NCBI GenBank assembly: GCA_002391625.1
Contig: DGFJ01000019.1
Coordinates: forward strand, 1-64,000
DNA from: Ruminococcaceae bacterium UBA3903
Lineage (GTDB): Bacteria; Bacillota; Clostridia; Oscillospirales; Acutalibacteraceae
Length of the DNA stretch: 64,000 bases
Direction of reading: 5' to 3'
The first letter of the stretch is position 1. Each line of letters opens with the position of its first letter. The notes beneath the pieces were generated by a model, which was not told where the DNA came from, made no database searches, and worked only from the letters and a program-made list of their open reading frames with translations. Of the stretch, positions 42,965 to 52,045 are shown one piece after another. The translations under genes and the position numbers were made by a program.

Positions 42965-44584
42965 ATGAATAATGAAAAAGATAACAAGGACTCCTTAGAG
43001 GAGGCAATAGATAATTTTTCTGAAAAACCACAGACTGACAAGGTAGTGGAAACCACAGAACAAAAAGATTCTACAGTTATCAGTACAGATGATGGAAATG
43101 CTGTTTCTGATAATGCTCCAAAAAAGAAGAAGCTTTCAGATAAATTTAAGTCAAAGGCATTTAAACGAGGTTGGATTTCCCTTGCGTTTACCTGCTTGTT
43201 TATTGCTGCTGTCATAATAGTTAATATGGTAGCAGGCGTTTTGGTTGAAAAGGTACCAGCGTTAAAGGCTGACCTAACAGCCAGCGGTACATATCAGCTG
43301 ACCGCTGATACCACAGACTTTTTACAAACCTTATCAAAGGATGTAAAAATTATGGTTTTAGCCCCAGAGGGTGACTATACAGCAGCTAACCAGTATTATT
43401 TGCAGGCCAACACACTACTAAAAATGTATCCCCAGTACAGCACTAAAATTTCACTGGAGTACATTGACCTAACAGCCAACCCTACCTTTGCCAACGATTC
43501 AAAGTATAAAAGTGACTCCTTGCAGGCTGGTGATTACATAGTAGAGTGTGGTGACAAGCACCGTGTGTTAACGACGGATGATTTGTTTGAGCAAAGCTAC
43601 GATTCTACAAGCGGGTCTTCTACGGTAACAGGCTTAAAGGTGGAATCTGCTGTAACAACAGCTATTCTAAACGTTACATCCGACAGCCAGACAAAGGTCC
43701 AGTTTATTGACGGCTTTGGTACATACACAGCGACAGGCTTTACAAAAGTATTGGAAAGCAATAACTATGATGTATCTAACGTTGCACTGCTGACTGGTAA
43801 TATAGGTGACGATACCAGCATGATTATACTGTTTACACCATCTGTTGACCTTGACGAGTCTTCAGCAAAGAAAATAAATGATTTTCTGTATAACAAAGGT
43901 GAATATGGTAAAAACCTGTTGTATGTTGCGTCACAGGTTAACGGTGAAACACCTGTGCTAGATTCCTTATTGGCAGAGTGGGGTGTTGAAATGGCAGGTG
44001 GTATGGCCATGGAAATGGATGAAAACCACTTGTTATATTCTAATTCATATGCTGTTTCTACAACAGAATACGGCAGCACTGACTATACAGCAGGGTTAAA
44101 GGATTCTACATTAAATCTAGTAGCGGGTTATATCAGACCTGTTGTAATCAATGACCAAAACAAAGCGGTTGCGTTGCTGACAACTACTGACAGTGCAAAA
44201 TTATTACCTTATGATGCTACAGATGATTTTTCATTTGATAACGTTACAGCAGAAAAATATAGCATTGCTACTATGTCTACAAAGACATCAGAGTCCAGCG
44301 AAGGTAAATCAAATGTTGCGGTGTTTGGTTCAGCATTAATATTTGATGACAGTGCTTTGCAAATGTCATCATATAACAATAGCCCATACATTTTAAATAT
44401 GTTTAATATCCTAACAGACCATGCCGATGACGGTATTGCCATTGAGGGTAAAAATCTACAGGATAACCAGCTAGGTATAGTTGCCTCTCAAACCCAGCTT
44501 ATATCCACAATATTTATAGGCCTTATCCCGTTGGCAATAATTATTTTAGGTTTAATTATTTGGCTTCGCAGGAGGAATAAATAA
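42965..44584 (+). CDS. GldG-like ABC-associated membrane protein
   Basis: A 539-residue protein. A charged cytoplasmic N-terminus (about 1-60) leads to a membrane helix (about 65-88), a long extracytoplasmic region, and a C-terminal helix (about 514-533) followed by a basic end. The extracytoplasmic part has the GldG/DUF7088-type layout, including 'FIDGFGTYTATGF'. The frame extends eight codons upstream, but AAGGAGGT fits the ATG at 42965, after the permease stop. It shares a one-base overlap with the following DUF4340 gene. Confidence 0.85.
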   Translation: MNNEKDNKDSLEEAIDNFSEKPQTDKVVETTEQKDSTVISTDDGNAVSDNAPKKKKLSDKFKSKAFKRGWISLAFTCLFIAAVIIVNMVAGVLVEKVPALKADLTASGTYQLTADTTDFLQTLSKDVKIMVLAPEGDYTAANQYYLQANTLLKMYPQYSTKISLEYIDLTANPTFANDSKYKSDSLQAGDYIVECGDKHRVLTTDDLFEQSYDSTSGSSTVTGLKVESAVTTAILNVTSDSQTKVQFIDGFGTYTATGFTKVLESNNYDVSNVALLTGNIGDDTSMIILFTPSVDLDESSAKKINDFLYNKGEYGKNLLYVASQVNGETPVLDSLLAEWGVEMAGGMAMEMDENHLLYSNSYAVSTTEYGSTDYTAGLKDSTLNLVAGYIRPVVINDQNKAVALLTTTDSAKLLPYDATDDFSFDNVTAEKYSIATMSTKTSESSEGKSNVAVFGSALIFDDSALQMSSYNNSPYILNMFNILTDHADDGIAIEGKNLQDNQLGIVASQTQLISTIFIGLIPLAIIILGLIIWLRRRNK

Positions 44585-46308
44585 TGGCTGATGAAAAAAA
44601 AGTAAATAAGGATATGGCAGATGTACACACAGATAAGGAAAATGAAGCTGTTGTGGAGGAAAGCTCCGCACAGGGAACCGTGTTTTCTGCTGACTATGAC
44701 GGTGAGCTTGGTAATATAAAGGTAGCACAAAGGACAAAGGACAGCAAAAGCCCAAAGAAAAAGGTGCTGCTTATTATTATTGCTGCTGTTGCTGTAATAG
44801 GTATATTAGTGGGTGTTTATTGCTTAGTTAACAGTATGCCTAGTGCAGATGATACTACGGCTACATATCCAACAGATGAAAATGGAGAGCAATATGCTGT
44901 GGACTTAAAGGGCAATAAAATTCCTTCTGAAAAGGATGGTAACGGCAATATTCTAAGTGCGGGTGTTGAAGAGCTGATTACACAGGTTCCAGCAGCTATT
45001 TCAACTATTGATGTTGAAAACGAATCAGGTACATTTACCGTTAAATCCGAAACCTCCACCGTACAGGCGACAACAGCTGCTGGTGAGGAGGCTACCGCTA
45101 CCGTTGGTACTACATATACCTTGGTAGGCTTTGAGGACGCCGACCTTAAAAGTGGTCAGGCAGACGCTATAGCTAACGATGCCGCCGCAGTTACAACAAC
45201 TAAAATTGTTGATATTAATGGTGAAAACCCTGAGGATTACGGATTATCAAAACCCAGAGCAACAGTTACAGTAACCTTTACGTCAGGTGAAAAAGACATT
45301 ATCAGGGTTGGCAATGACGTAACAGGTGATGAAGGTACATATATTCAGGTTAATGATGATAAGGCAATTTATTTAGTGGACAGTGAATCTGTGGACAGCT
45401 TCTTTTACAGCCCTTTATCATTGTTAAACACAGAAATTACAAGCCCATCATCGTCAGACGATACCAACACTCCAACCTCGTTTACTATCAGCGGAACAAA
45501 CTTTCCACAGCCACTTGTATTTGTGCCTAATGATGATGGAACAAATACAGCATACTACAAGATGACATCTCCAAAGGAGCGTCCTGCTAACGTTGCCACA
45601 GGCTCTAACGTTATTGGCAGCGTGCTGTCATTAACAGCAGAGGCTGTTGTGTGCTATCACCCATCAGAGGAGCAGATGAATAGCTTTGGAGTTGGTGACC
45701 CATACGCACAGGTGGCAGCCGTATATCCTGATGTGGAATATACCTTAGCTGCCTCTGCACCTAATAGTAATAACCTTGTGTATGTTTACAACAAGGACAA
45801 GAACGTTATCTACTCTATTTCAGCGGATAAGGTTCCTTGGGTAACCACCAGCTATGACGAAATGGTTTACGAGTATGTATTAAAGCCAAACAAGGATTCT
45901 TTAAGCTCTATAGAAGTAACCGCAGATGGAAAAACATATACCTTTAACATGGAAACCGTTTCCTCTACTGACAGCGAAGGTAATGACAATAGTACCTTGG
46001 TTACAAGGTATGGTGACACAGAGCTAAATGAAAGCTACTTTGACACCTATTTCCAAAATGTTATTTCTGCCACCCGTGAGGGTACATATGATGGCAGCGC
46101 TGCTAGTGATGCCACGCTGACAATTAAATTTACATACAATGTCAGTGGTAAGGCAGCTGAAACTATCACATACTATAAGGGTGATTCCAGAAAGTATTTG
46201 GAAAGCTATAACGGAGATGCAGACAGCTTCGTTTATGACACGTATGTAGAAAAGATTATTAGCGACACAAAAACAATTAGTGAGAACAAACGTGTAGATG
46301 CTTTTTAA
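44584..46308 (+). CDS. DUF4340-type exported protein
   Basis: A 574-residue protein with a charged cytoplasmic start, a single membrane helix at about 59-81 and a long extracytoplasmic region carrying DUF4340-like repeats (for example PEDYGLSKPRATVTV and the NDDKAIYLVDSESVDSFF segment). DUF4340 proteins regularly follow GldG genes and are thought to work with that transporter, but no activity is known. Residues about 120-200 are rich in Thr and Val. It is the last gene of the operon, and a branched terminator lies 17 bases downstream. Confidence 0.85.
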   Translation: MADEKKVNKDMADVHTDKENEAVVEESSAQGTVFSADYDGELGNIKVAQRTKDSKSPKKKVLLIIIAAVAVIGILVGVYCLVNSMPSADDTTATYPTDENGEQYAVDLKGNKIPSEKDGNGNILSAGVEELITQVPAAISTIDVENESGTFTVKSETSTVQATTAAGEEATATVGTTYTLVGFEDADLKSGQADAIANDAAAVTTTKIVDINGENPEDYGLSKPRATVTVTFTSGEKDIIRVGNDVTGDEGTYIQVNDDKAIYLVDSESVDSFFYSPLSLLNTEITSPSSSDDTNTPTSFTISGTNFPQPLVFVPNDDGTNTAYYKMTSPKERPANVATGSNVIGSVLSLTAEAVVCYHPSEEQMNSFGVGDPYAQVAAVYPDVEYTLAASAPNSNNLVYVYNKDKNVIYSISADKVPWVTTSYDEMVYEYVLKPNKDSLSSIEVTADGKTYTFNMETVSSTDSEGNDNSTLVTRYGDTELNESYFDTYFQNVISATREGTYDGSAASDATLTIKFTYNVSGKAAETITYYKGDSRKYLESYNGDADSFVYDTYVEKIISDTKTISENKRVDAF

Positions 46309-46325
46309 TTTTACACAGTAAATAA

Positions 46326-46369
46326 TAAAGGGCAGATTACAGCATATTATGCTTTAAACCTGCCCTTTA
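46326..46369. terminator. Bidirectional terminator between the DUF4340 and bPH2 genes
   Basis: A 10-bp outer stem (46326-46335 with 46360-46369) encloses a second short hairpin (AGCAT...ATGCT). It lies between two convergent genes. Confidence 0.65.
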
Positions 46370-46380
46370 CTCATTAGCAA

Positions 46381-47790
46381 TTATAGGTGACAAGCGTCAT
46401 GAAAGGCAAGGTGCTTAACATACAGCACCTTGCCTTTATTTGTGCGAATAAAGACACCAAGATTATATGTGCCAAATATACGTTGAAAAACACTTTGCTT
46501 TATTACGGTTAGCTCTATGTTTTTTGCTGGCAGGATAGTTGTTTGCAGGGTTAGTCCCTTGTAGGTGCAAATTTTTGCTGTTTTGTCCCCTATACACACA
46601 CAGCAGTGATTAAATGCAATTATTCTAAACCACAGCCATATAATTGACAGTGGTACAAAAAACAGTAAATATATTGAAATAAACGACCTGTCTATATTAG
46701 AGAAGTACATATATATTGATACAGCTAAAATTAAACCTAAGAAGGTTAATGGCAGATATAAATAGGATTTTATGCTTTTTCGTTGTGGTTTAAAACACGT
46801 ATGGTATTCAGAGAAAGGGTATAGCTGTTTAATAATGTCCACTGTTAGTGCTTTGCTTCCAATAGGCACCAGCATGGAGCCGTCTGTGTTTTTTCTCTTG
46901 CTGTTGTGTATGCTTTCTATATATGTGGAGTAATGACGCAGTATAATCATAAACAAATTTTGTTTTATGGTAATGGCACTAATATTTTTAATAGATGTTA
47001 TAAATCCGCTGGTAGATATAAAGCCTCTTGTAATAAAAATTTTATCACCTTGCTTTTGCAGGGTAAAGTTACTGTATCTAAAGGCTTGTATAATTACTGA
47101 TATACAATAGCCTATTAAAAAAATGCCTGCCAAATATGCCATAGCTGGGGGTAATCCAAATATCATAAGATACGACGTCAAGTCCATACTGCTATACAGC
47201 CTGTCGCTGTATTCCTGTCCCAAAACCTTGCCTATCTTATTAATAAACGGTGCTAAGATTAGCAGTCCTGTAAAAACTGATGTTCTGGTTAAAGCCATGA
47301 GTAAGGTTTTATATGAGGCAAGCTTTAACAAACATTTGCTGTTTGTCTGCTGCCAAAAGGAGGTGGTTATTGTTTTGGCATTTTTCCGTGTTGTATAGAT
47401 ACTTAAAGGCTTTTTATCAGCGATCGAGTTGGTATCTATCAGCATACGAACAGAACCAAATAGCTTTGGAAGAATACTGCCCTGTATGAATACAGAGCAT
47501 ATATTATTATACTGTGTTACTGTTGTACGATTTACAAAAATTCCTTTTTCATAAAGTAATGCTTCACGGTGTAATTGTAAATGAATGCTTTTATACTGAT
47601 AAACAGCTATAACAACTAATGCTATAATAATTAATATGTTTATAAGCGTGCTGCTTATTTTGCCTAAGAGCGTTTCTGGGCTGAACAGCAGCTGCTGCAG
47701 TACTGGTATGATTAAAAAATATAAAAAACGTGATAGATAGGTGTATATGGTGTAGGGGTGTGGCTTAATGTTAATAGATTGTTTATTCAT
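46381..47790 (-). CDS. bPH2-domain membrane protein, YdbT-like
   Basis: A 469-residue membrane protein with several paired hydrophobic segments (about 17-34, 43-62, 165-183, 212-236, 345-361, 372-388) each followed by a bacterial PH2 (YdbT) module. The modules show the pattern 'LQKQGDKIFITRGFIS' and 'YTTRKNA'. In Bacillus YdbS and YdbT are encoded together and the double-domain form is YdbT; they affect resistance to certain class II bacteriocins. It follows the YdbS-like gene after 4 bases. Its final codons contain a 14-bp inverted repeat, listed separately. Confidence 0.88.
   Translation of the reverse strand: MNKQSINIKPHPYTIYTYLSRFLYFLIIPVLQQLLFSPETLLGKISSTLINILIIIALVVIAVYQYKSIHLQLHREALLYEKGIFVNRTTVTQYNNICSVFIQGSILPKLFGSVRMLIDTNSIADKKPLSIYTTRKNAKTITTSFWQQTNSKCLLKLASYKTLLMALTRTSVFTGLLILAPFINKIGKVLGQEYSDRLYSSMDLTSYLMIFGLPPAMAYLAGIFLIGYCISVIIQAFRYSNFTLQKQGDKIFITRGFISTSGFITSIKNISAITIKQNLFMIILRHYSTYIESIHNSKRKNTDGSMLVPIGSKALTVDIIKQLYPFSEYHTCFKPQRKSIKSYLYLPLTFLGLILAVSIYMYFSNIDRSFISIYLLFFVPLSIIWLWFRIIAFNHCCVCIGDKTAKICTYKGLTLQTTILPAKNIELTVIKQSVFQRIFGTYNLGVFIRTNKGKVLYVKHLAFHDACHL
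46402..46437 (-). other. Perfect 14-bp hairpin inside the ydbT-like coding end
   Basis: Arms 46402-46415 and 46424-46437 are perfectly complementary, with an 8-base loop, within codons for KGKVLYVKHLAF. There is no T-run after it on the coding strand. It could be a transcript-end stabiliser or a chance consequence of codon choice. Confidence 0.6.
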
Positions 47791-47794
47791 ATGG

Positions 47795-48211
47795 TCACTC
47801 TAACTCTTTCGGTATAGATGGAATATCGTTTATAATAACCTTTGCACCCTTTGTGTATATAGCAACGCTGACAATATTCATTTTTCTGCTAATTGGTGTT
47901 GTTATGGCTTTTGTGTATTCTATGTTTTTAATTAGCAGTGTATATTGCCTATGAAAAAAAACACCCTTCTCTATGGTAATGCTTTGGGTGGCAATTTTAT
48001 AACAGCTGTTTTCATATAGAAGGGGTGCGTATAATGTGAAAAGCAGAATATATGCTATAAATGCCAGTAGAAGAATAAATACCCCCAGCACATAGCTGAA
48101 AACAAAAATACCGCCAATGATGAATGCTAACATTATACTGCATATGGTGGCTCGTATCCGAAATAATGCAACCTTTTTAGGTGATGGTCTTTGAATAATT
48201 GGCTTTTCCAC
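47795..48211 (-). CDS. bPH2-domain membrane protein, YdbS-like
   Basis: A 138-residue protein with two adjacent membrane helices (about 17-36 and 40-62) followed by a single bPH2 domain (YKIATQSITIEKGVFFHRQY, with the conserved family Gly-x-Phe). It is the short YdbS partner of the longer YdbT-like protein encoded 4 bases downstream. A longer frame with a GTG at 48223 exists, but GAGGTG overlaps that codon and fits the GTG at 48211. The pair is probably one membrane complex. Confidence 0.85.
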   Translation of the reverse strand: MEKPIIQRPSPKKVALFRIRATICSIMLAFIIGGIFVFSYVLGVFILLLAFIAYILLFTLYAPLLYENSCYKIATQSITIEKGVFFHRQYTLLIKNIEYTKAITTPISRKMNIVSVAIYTKGAKVIINDIPSIPKELE

Positions 48212-48287
48212 AGTGTAAACCACCTCATTACTTATTTATGCCGAAAAAATATTAAATGATACATAACCCAGTGCCTATAAATGGCAG

Positions 48288-48316
48288 TTGACAAAATTTG
48301 ACTAAATGTATAAAAT
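48288..48316 (+). promoter_or_regulatory. Sigma-A promoter ahead of acetolactate synthase
   Basis: A perfect TTGACA (48288-48293) and TAAAAT (48311-48316) with a 17-base spacer. It directs a leader of about 75 bases that runs into a terminator. Confidence 0.75.
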
Positions 48317-48360
48317 ATATTTTGGTGAAGTGTGGGTTTAACCACCCAATTTGTTTTTTT

Positions 48361-48398
48361 ACCTTTATCCTGAAAGAATAGGATAAGGGTGTTTTTTT
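48361..48398 (+). terminator. Leader terminator/attenuator ahead of ilvB
   Basis: An 11-bp stem with one G-T pair (48361-48371 with 48380-48390) and an 8-base loop is followed by GTGTTTTTTT. It lies between the promoter and the ilvB start, so it must be read through. A small 5-bp hairpin (48333-48348) precedes it. Confidence 0.8.
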
Positions 48399-48429
48399 AT
48401 GATATGAGTTTTGTATGAGGTTGAAAGGA

Positions 48430-50112
48430 ATGGATACGAAAATGGAGCTAACAGGTTCAGAGATTATCGCAGAATGCTTGCTGGAACAGGGGGTAACAAC
48501 AGTATTTGGCTATCCCGGTGGTTCGGTGCTGAATATATATGATACATTGTATATGTACAGTGACAGAATAAATCATATTATGACAGCACATGAACAGGGT
48601 GCAGCACACGCTGCGGATGGTTATGCACGTGCTACAGGAAAAACAGGTGTGGTTATTGCTACATCAGGTCCTGGTGCTACTAACCTAATAACCGGTATTG
48701 CTACGGCATATATGGACAGCGTGCCTATGGTAGCCATTACGGGTAATGTTTCCAGAGCTTTATTAGGACGTGACAGCTTTCAGGAAGTAGATATAAGGGA
48801 TATAGCAAAGCCTGTTACAAAAGCTAGCTTTCAGGTTATGACCATGGAGGAGCTGGCACCTACCCTGCGTAATGCGTTTAAAATAGCAGGCAGCGGTAGA
48901 AAAGGTCCTGTGTTGGTAGATATTCCAAAGGATATAACAGCGTTAAGAACAGCGTATGCTAAGGAAACCGTAATACCATGGGAGAAGCCCCAGATACAAA
49001 GCAGCAGCGGGCTGGAAGAAATACAGAAGATTTTAGCAAATTGTAAAAGACCGCTTATATATGCCGGCGGTGGCGTTATCAGCAGTAACGCAGCAGCTGA
49101 GCTAACAAAATTTGCTGAGCTGTTGGATGCCCCTGTGTGCTGTTCATTAATGGGTATGGGTGCAATATCTGGGAAACATCCTTTGTTTGCAGGAAATATA
49201 GGTATGCACGGTGCTTTTGAAACGGGTATGGCAACGAAAAAGGCAGATGTTATTATAGCGGCGGGTGCAAGATTTTCTGATAGAGTAGCAGGAGATACAG
49301 AAAAATTTGGAGAAAAAGCAACCGTAATACATTTAGATATAGATAAAAAAGAGATAGATAAAAACGTAAAAGCTGATATGTGGTTGTTAGGTGATATAAA
49401 GGACGTATTGCATAAATTAAACGGTGGACTTTCACAACAGGGGCATAAGGGTTGGTTTGAACAAATAAATACATGGCAGGCAGAAACAGCAGCTGCTGAT
49501 AAAAAGGATAATACATATCCAACCCCACAGGAGATATTAAAGGCTATGGATAATCTTCGTAATGATGATGATATTGTTGTAACAGATGTGGGTCAGCATC
49601 AAATGTGGGTGTCACAGGAATGCAGGTTTAACTCACCACGTACATTGCTAACATCAGGTGGCTTAGGTACAATGGGCTATGGTATGGGCGGCGCTATAGG
49701 CGCATCAATGGGTAAAAAGCACAGCCGTGTGTTTTTAGTAACAGGTGATGGCAGCTTCCATATGAACCTAAATGAGCTGGTAACCCTAAAATCCTACAAT
49801 ATACCTGTGGTTGTCCTAATTATGAACAATACAGTGCTAGGTATGGTTAGACAGTGGCAAAAGCTGTTTTATGGACACAGATTTTCCCAGACAGACCCAC
49901 ATAGGCAAACAGATTTTGTATCGTTGGCAAATGCCTTTGGCGTAAAGGGTATGCGTGTAACTAAGTCTGAGGAGGTTTCAGAAACACTGGAAAAGGCCGT
50001 ACTGTTAAATGAACCTGTGGTAATTGATTTTAGAATATCACCAGATGCTAATGTGCTACCAATGATACCACCAGGTAAGGATGTTGACAGCATGATATTA
50101 GAGCTAAACTAA
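48430..50112 (+). CDS. ilvB: Acetolactate synthase, large (catalytic) subunit
   Basis: A 560-residue thiamine diphosphate enzyme that joins two pyruvates (or pyruvate and 2-ketobutyrate) for branched-chain amino acid synthesis. The catalytic Glu lies in TAHEQGAAHAADGYAR, and the thiamine site is GDGSFHMNLNELVTL; both are intact and the length fits biosynthetic IlvB. The frame opens at 48415, but GAGG fits the ATG at 48430 (a third ATG lies at 48442). No ilvN, ilvC or ilvD lies nearby, so its regulatory subunit must come from elsewhere. Catabolic AlsS is less likely from the sequence, but I cannot rule it out. It stands behind a leader terminator. Confidence 0.9.
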   Translation: MDTKMELTGSEIIAECLLEQGVTTVFGYPGGSVLNIYDTLYMYSDRINHIMTAHEQGAAHAADGYARATGKTGVVIATSGPGATNLITGIATAYMDSVPMVAITGNVSRALLGRDSFQEVDIRDIAKPVTKASFQVMTMEELAPTLRNAFKIAGSGRKGPVLVDIPKDITALRTAYAKETVIPWEKPQIQSSSGLEEIQKILANCKRPLIYAGGGVISSNAAAELTKFAELLDAPVCCSLMGMGAISGKHPLFAGNIGMHGAFETGMATKKADVIIAAGARFSDRVAGDTEKFGEKATVIHLDIDKKEIDKNVKADMWLLGDIKDVLHKLNGGLSQQGHKGWFEQINTWQAETAAADKKDNTYPTPQEILKAMDNLRNDDDIVVTDVGQHQMWVSQECRFNSPRTLLTSGGLGTMGYGMGGAIGASMGKKHSRVFLVTGDGSFHMNLNELVTLKSYNIPVVVLIMNNTVLGMVRQWQKLFYGHRFSQTDPHRQTDFVSLANAFGVKGMRVTKSEEVSETLEKAVLLNEPVVIDFRISPDANVLPMIPPGKDVDSMILELN

Positions 50113-50150
50113 AAAAATTATAGGTGCATTCCTTCAATACAAAAAATTTA

Positions 50151-50179
50151 TTGTTATTTTTGAATATGTGTGTTACAAT
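50151..50179 (+). promoter_or_regulatory. Sigma-A promoter of citrate synthase
   Basis: TTGTTA (50151-50156) and TACAAT (50174-50179) with a 17-base spacer, about 60 bases before the start. Confidence 0.7.
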
Positions 50180-50238
50180 AAGCTAAATACATAATATTTA
50201 CAAAGCATTTTTTAATTTGCAAGGAAGGGTTGATAATT

Positions 50239-51606
50239 ATGCAAAATAGAAATAAATTTAGCGAGGTAACTCAAGATGTTATAGACTTGAGTCAGCTTTG
50301 TATTAACAATAGCAGTATTGATCCGTCGCTGTACTCTAAGTACGACGTGAAAAGAGGTCTGCGTGACCTAAACGGTAGAGGTGTATTGACAGGACTAACC
50401 GAGATTTCAGAGGTTTGTTCTACTGAAGAAATAAACGGAGAGCGTATTCCTATAGACGGTAAGCTGTTTTATCGTGGTTATGACGTAGAGGATATTGTAA
50501 AAGGCTTTACAAGTGAGGACCGTTTTGGTTTTGAAGAAATTACCTATCTGCTGTTATTTGGTAATTTGCCAGAAAAGAAGGCATTAGAAGATTTTTCATC
50601 TATGATTAACTATTACCGTATATTACCAACAAGCTTTGTTCGGGACATTATTATGAAAGCACCTAGCCGTGACATTATGAATGCTATGGCACGAAGCGTT
50701 TTAACCCTGTATTCATATGATGAGCATGCTGAGGATACATCTATCCCTAATGTGCTTAGACAGTGTTTACAGCTGATTGCACTATTCCCTATTTTTTCAG
50801 TTTATGGTTTTCAGGCATATGGCTATTATCATGATAACCAAAGCCTAATTATCCATACACCACGTCCTGACCTGTCAACTGCAGAAAATATTCTGTATAT
50901 GCTGCGTCCGGACAGCCAATACACACATTTGGAGGCTAAGCTTTTGGATATGGCATTGGTTTTGCACGCAGAGCATGGTGGTGGTAATAACTCCACCTTT
51001 ACAACGCACGTTGTTACCTCATCTGGTACAGATACATACTCTGCTATTGCAGCGGCGTTAGGCTCTTTAAAAGGTCCTAAGCATGGTGGTGCAAACATAA
51101 AGGTTGTTCGTATGTTTGAGGATATAAAGGCCAATGTTAAGGACTATGACGACGAGGAAGAGGTAGAGGCATATCTGGCTAAGATTCTGCATAAGGAAGC
51201 CTTTGATAAAGCAGGTCTTATATATGGTATGGGTCATGCTATTTACTCGTTATCTGACCCACGTGCCAGAGTTTTCAAGGGCTTTGTTGAAAGCTTATCA
51301 AACGAAAAAGGCAGACAAGAGGAGTTTAAGCTATATTCTTCTGTTGAACGTATAGCGGCTAACCTGATTGCTAAGGAGAGAAAAATATACAAGGGTGTTA
51401 GTGCAAACGTTGACTTTTACAGTGGCTTTGTTTACAGCATGCTGGATCTGCCATCAGAGCTATACACGCCATTGTTTGCAATTGCAAGAATTGCTGGTTG
51501 GTCAGCTCATAGAATAGAGGAGCTTGTAAACCCAAGTAAAATTATTCGTCCTGCATATATGAACGTACAGGACAGACGTGCATATATTGATATGACAGAT
51601 AGATAA
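50239..51606 (+). CDS. Citrate synthase (Si type)
   Basis: A 455-residue citrate synthase that condenses oxaloacetate and acetyl-CoA. The catalytic residues are visible: His in LVLHAEHGGGNNSTF (about 249-252), His in LKGPKHGGAN (about 280), and Asp in SANVDFYSGF (about 395); the GMGHAIYSLSDPRA segment (about 332) is also typical. The sequence has an extra N-terminal region of about 60 residues, common in clostridial forms. The frame begins at a TTG at 50230, but the AGGAAGG RBS is spaced for the ATG at 50239. A terminator follows. Re-citrate synthase is a different family and is excluded. Confidence 0.93.
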   Translation: MQNRNKFSEVTQDVIDLSQLCINNSSIDPSLYSKYDVKRGLRDLNGRGVLTGLTEISEVCSTEEINGERIPIDGKLFYRGYDVEDIVKGFTSEDRFGFEEITYLLLFGNLPEKKALEDFSSMINYYRILPTSFVRDIIMKAPSRDIMNAMARSVLTLYSYDEHAEDTSIPNVLRQCLQLIALFPIFSVYGFQAYGYYHDNQSLIIHTPRPDLSTAENILYMLRPDSQYTHLEAKLLDMALVLHAEHGGGNNSTFTTHVVTSSGTDTYSAIAAALGSLKGPKHGGANIKVVRMFEDIKANVKDYDDEEEVEAYLAKILHKEAFDKAGLIYGMGHAIYSLSDPRARVFKGFVESLSNEKGRQEEFKLYSSVERIAANLIAKERKIYKGVSANVDFYSGFVYSMLDLPSELYTPLFAIARIAGWSAHRIEELVNPSKIIRPAYMNVQDRRAYIDMTDR

Positions 51607-51625
51607 ATATTATATAACCTTAATT

Positions 51626-51658
51626 GGCGGTGAGCATATGTTCACCGCCCTATTTTTA
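51626..51658 (+). terminator. Citrate synthase terminator
   Basis: A 10-bp GC-rich stem with one wobble (51626-51635 with 51640-51649), a 4-base loop and a following T-rich run. Confidence 0.88.
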
Positions 51659-51800
51659 TTTGTACTGCGTTGCTTTCTCGTCATCTGTTATTATGAGTGT
51701 TGCATAACGGGGTTATATATAAATTTCTTTAGTGATATATTAACAGTTTTTTATATGGTTGCAGGCACAAAATCTACCCAAGGGATGTGGTTATTTACCT

Positions 51801-51829
51801 TTTACTTTTGGTGTGCGTTGTGATATAAT
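51801..51829 (+). promoter_or_regulatory. Promoter of the activase operon
   Basis: TTTACT (51801-51806) and a perfect TATAAT (51824-51829) with a 17-base spacer. The leader to the TTG start is about 210 bases, unusually long for this window. Confidence 0.6.
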
Positions 51830-52045
51830 TACAAAGTATAAAAAGAAGCTTTTATAGTGAATTCCAGTCTTTTTAAACGTTAAATGTATAGAAAACATAT
51901 TTAATTATTAAATTTTAAAAAATAGATGGTATAATGGGCAATGACAAAAGCTTTCTTTGCTTTATATGAATAACTTATGTGAATATAAAAGGATTATTAG
52001 CGGGGCGTTGTCGCCCTGTTTGTTATAAATAAGGGGGATTATCAC

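Larger units (their letters stand above)
51607..52045. other. 439-base gap between citrate synthase and the activase gene
   Basis: It holds the citrate synthase terminator (51626-51658), a promoter (51801-51829) and a leader of about 210 bases for the activase gene. A weak hairpin (GGGGCG-TTGT-CGCCCT) lies near 52002-52017, just before the RBS. A 61-codon frame at 51638-51823 starts inside the terminator and has no RBS, so I do not call it. Confidence 0.55.

Noticed and set aside
48325..48381. 19-residue leader peptide in the ilvB leader
   Set aside because: It lacks an RBS and has only two Ile and one Leu and no Val run, so a classical attenuation peptide is unlikely.
51638..51823. 61-codon frame after citrate synthase
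   Set aside because: It begins in the terminator stem, has no RBS and ends over the next promoter.
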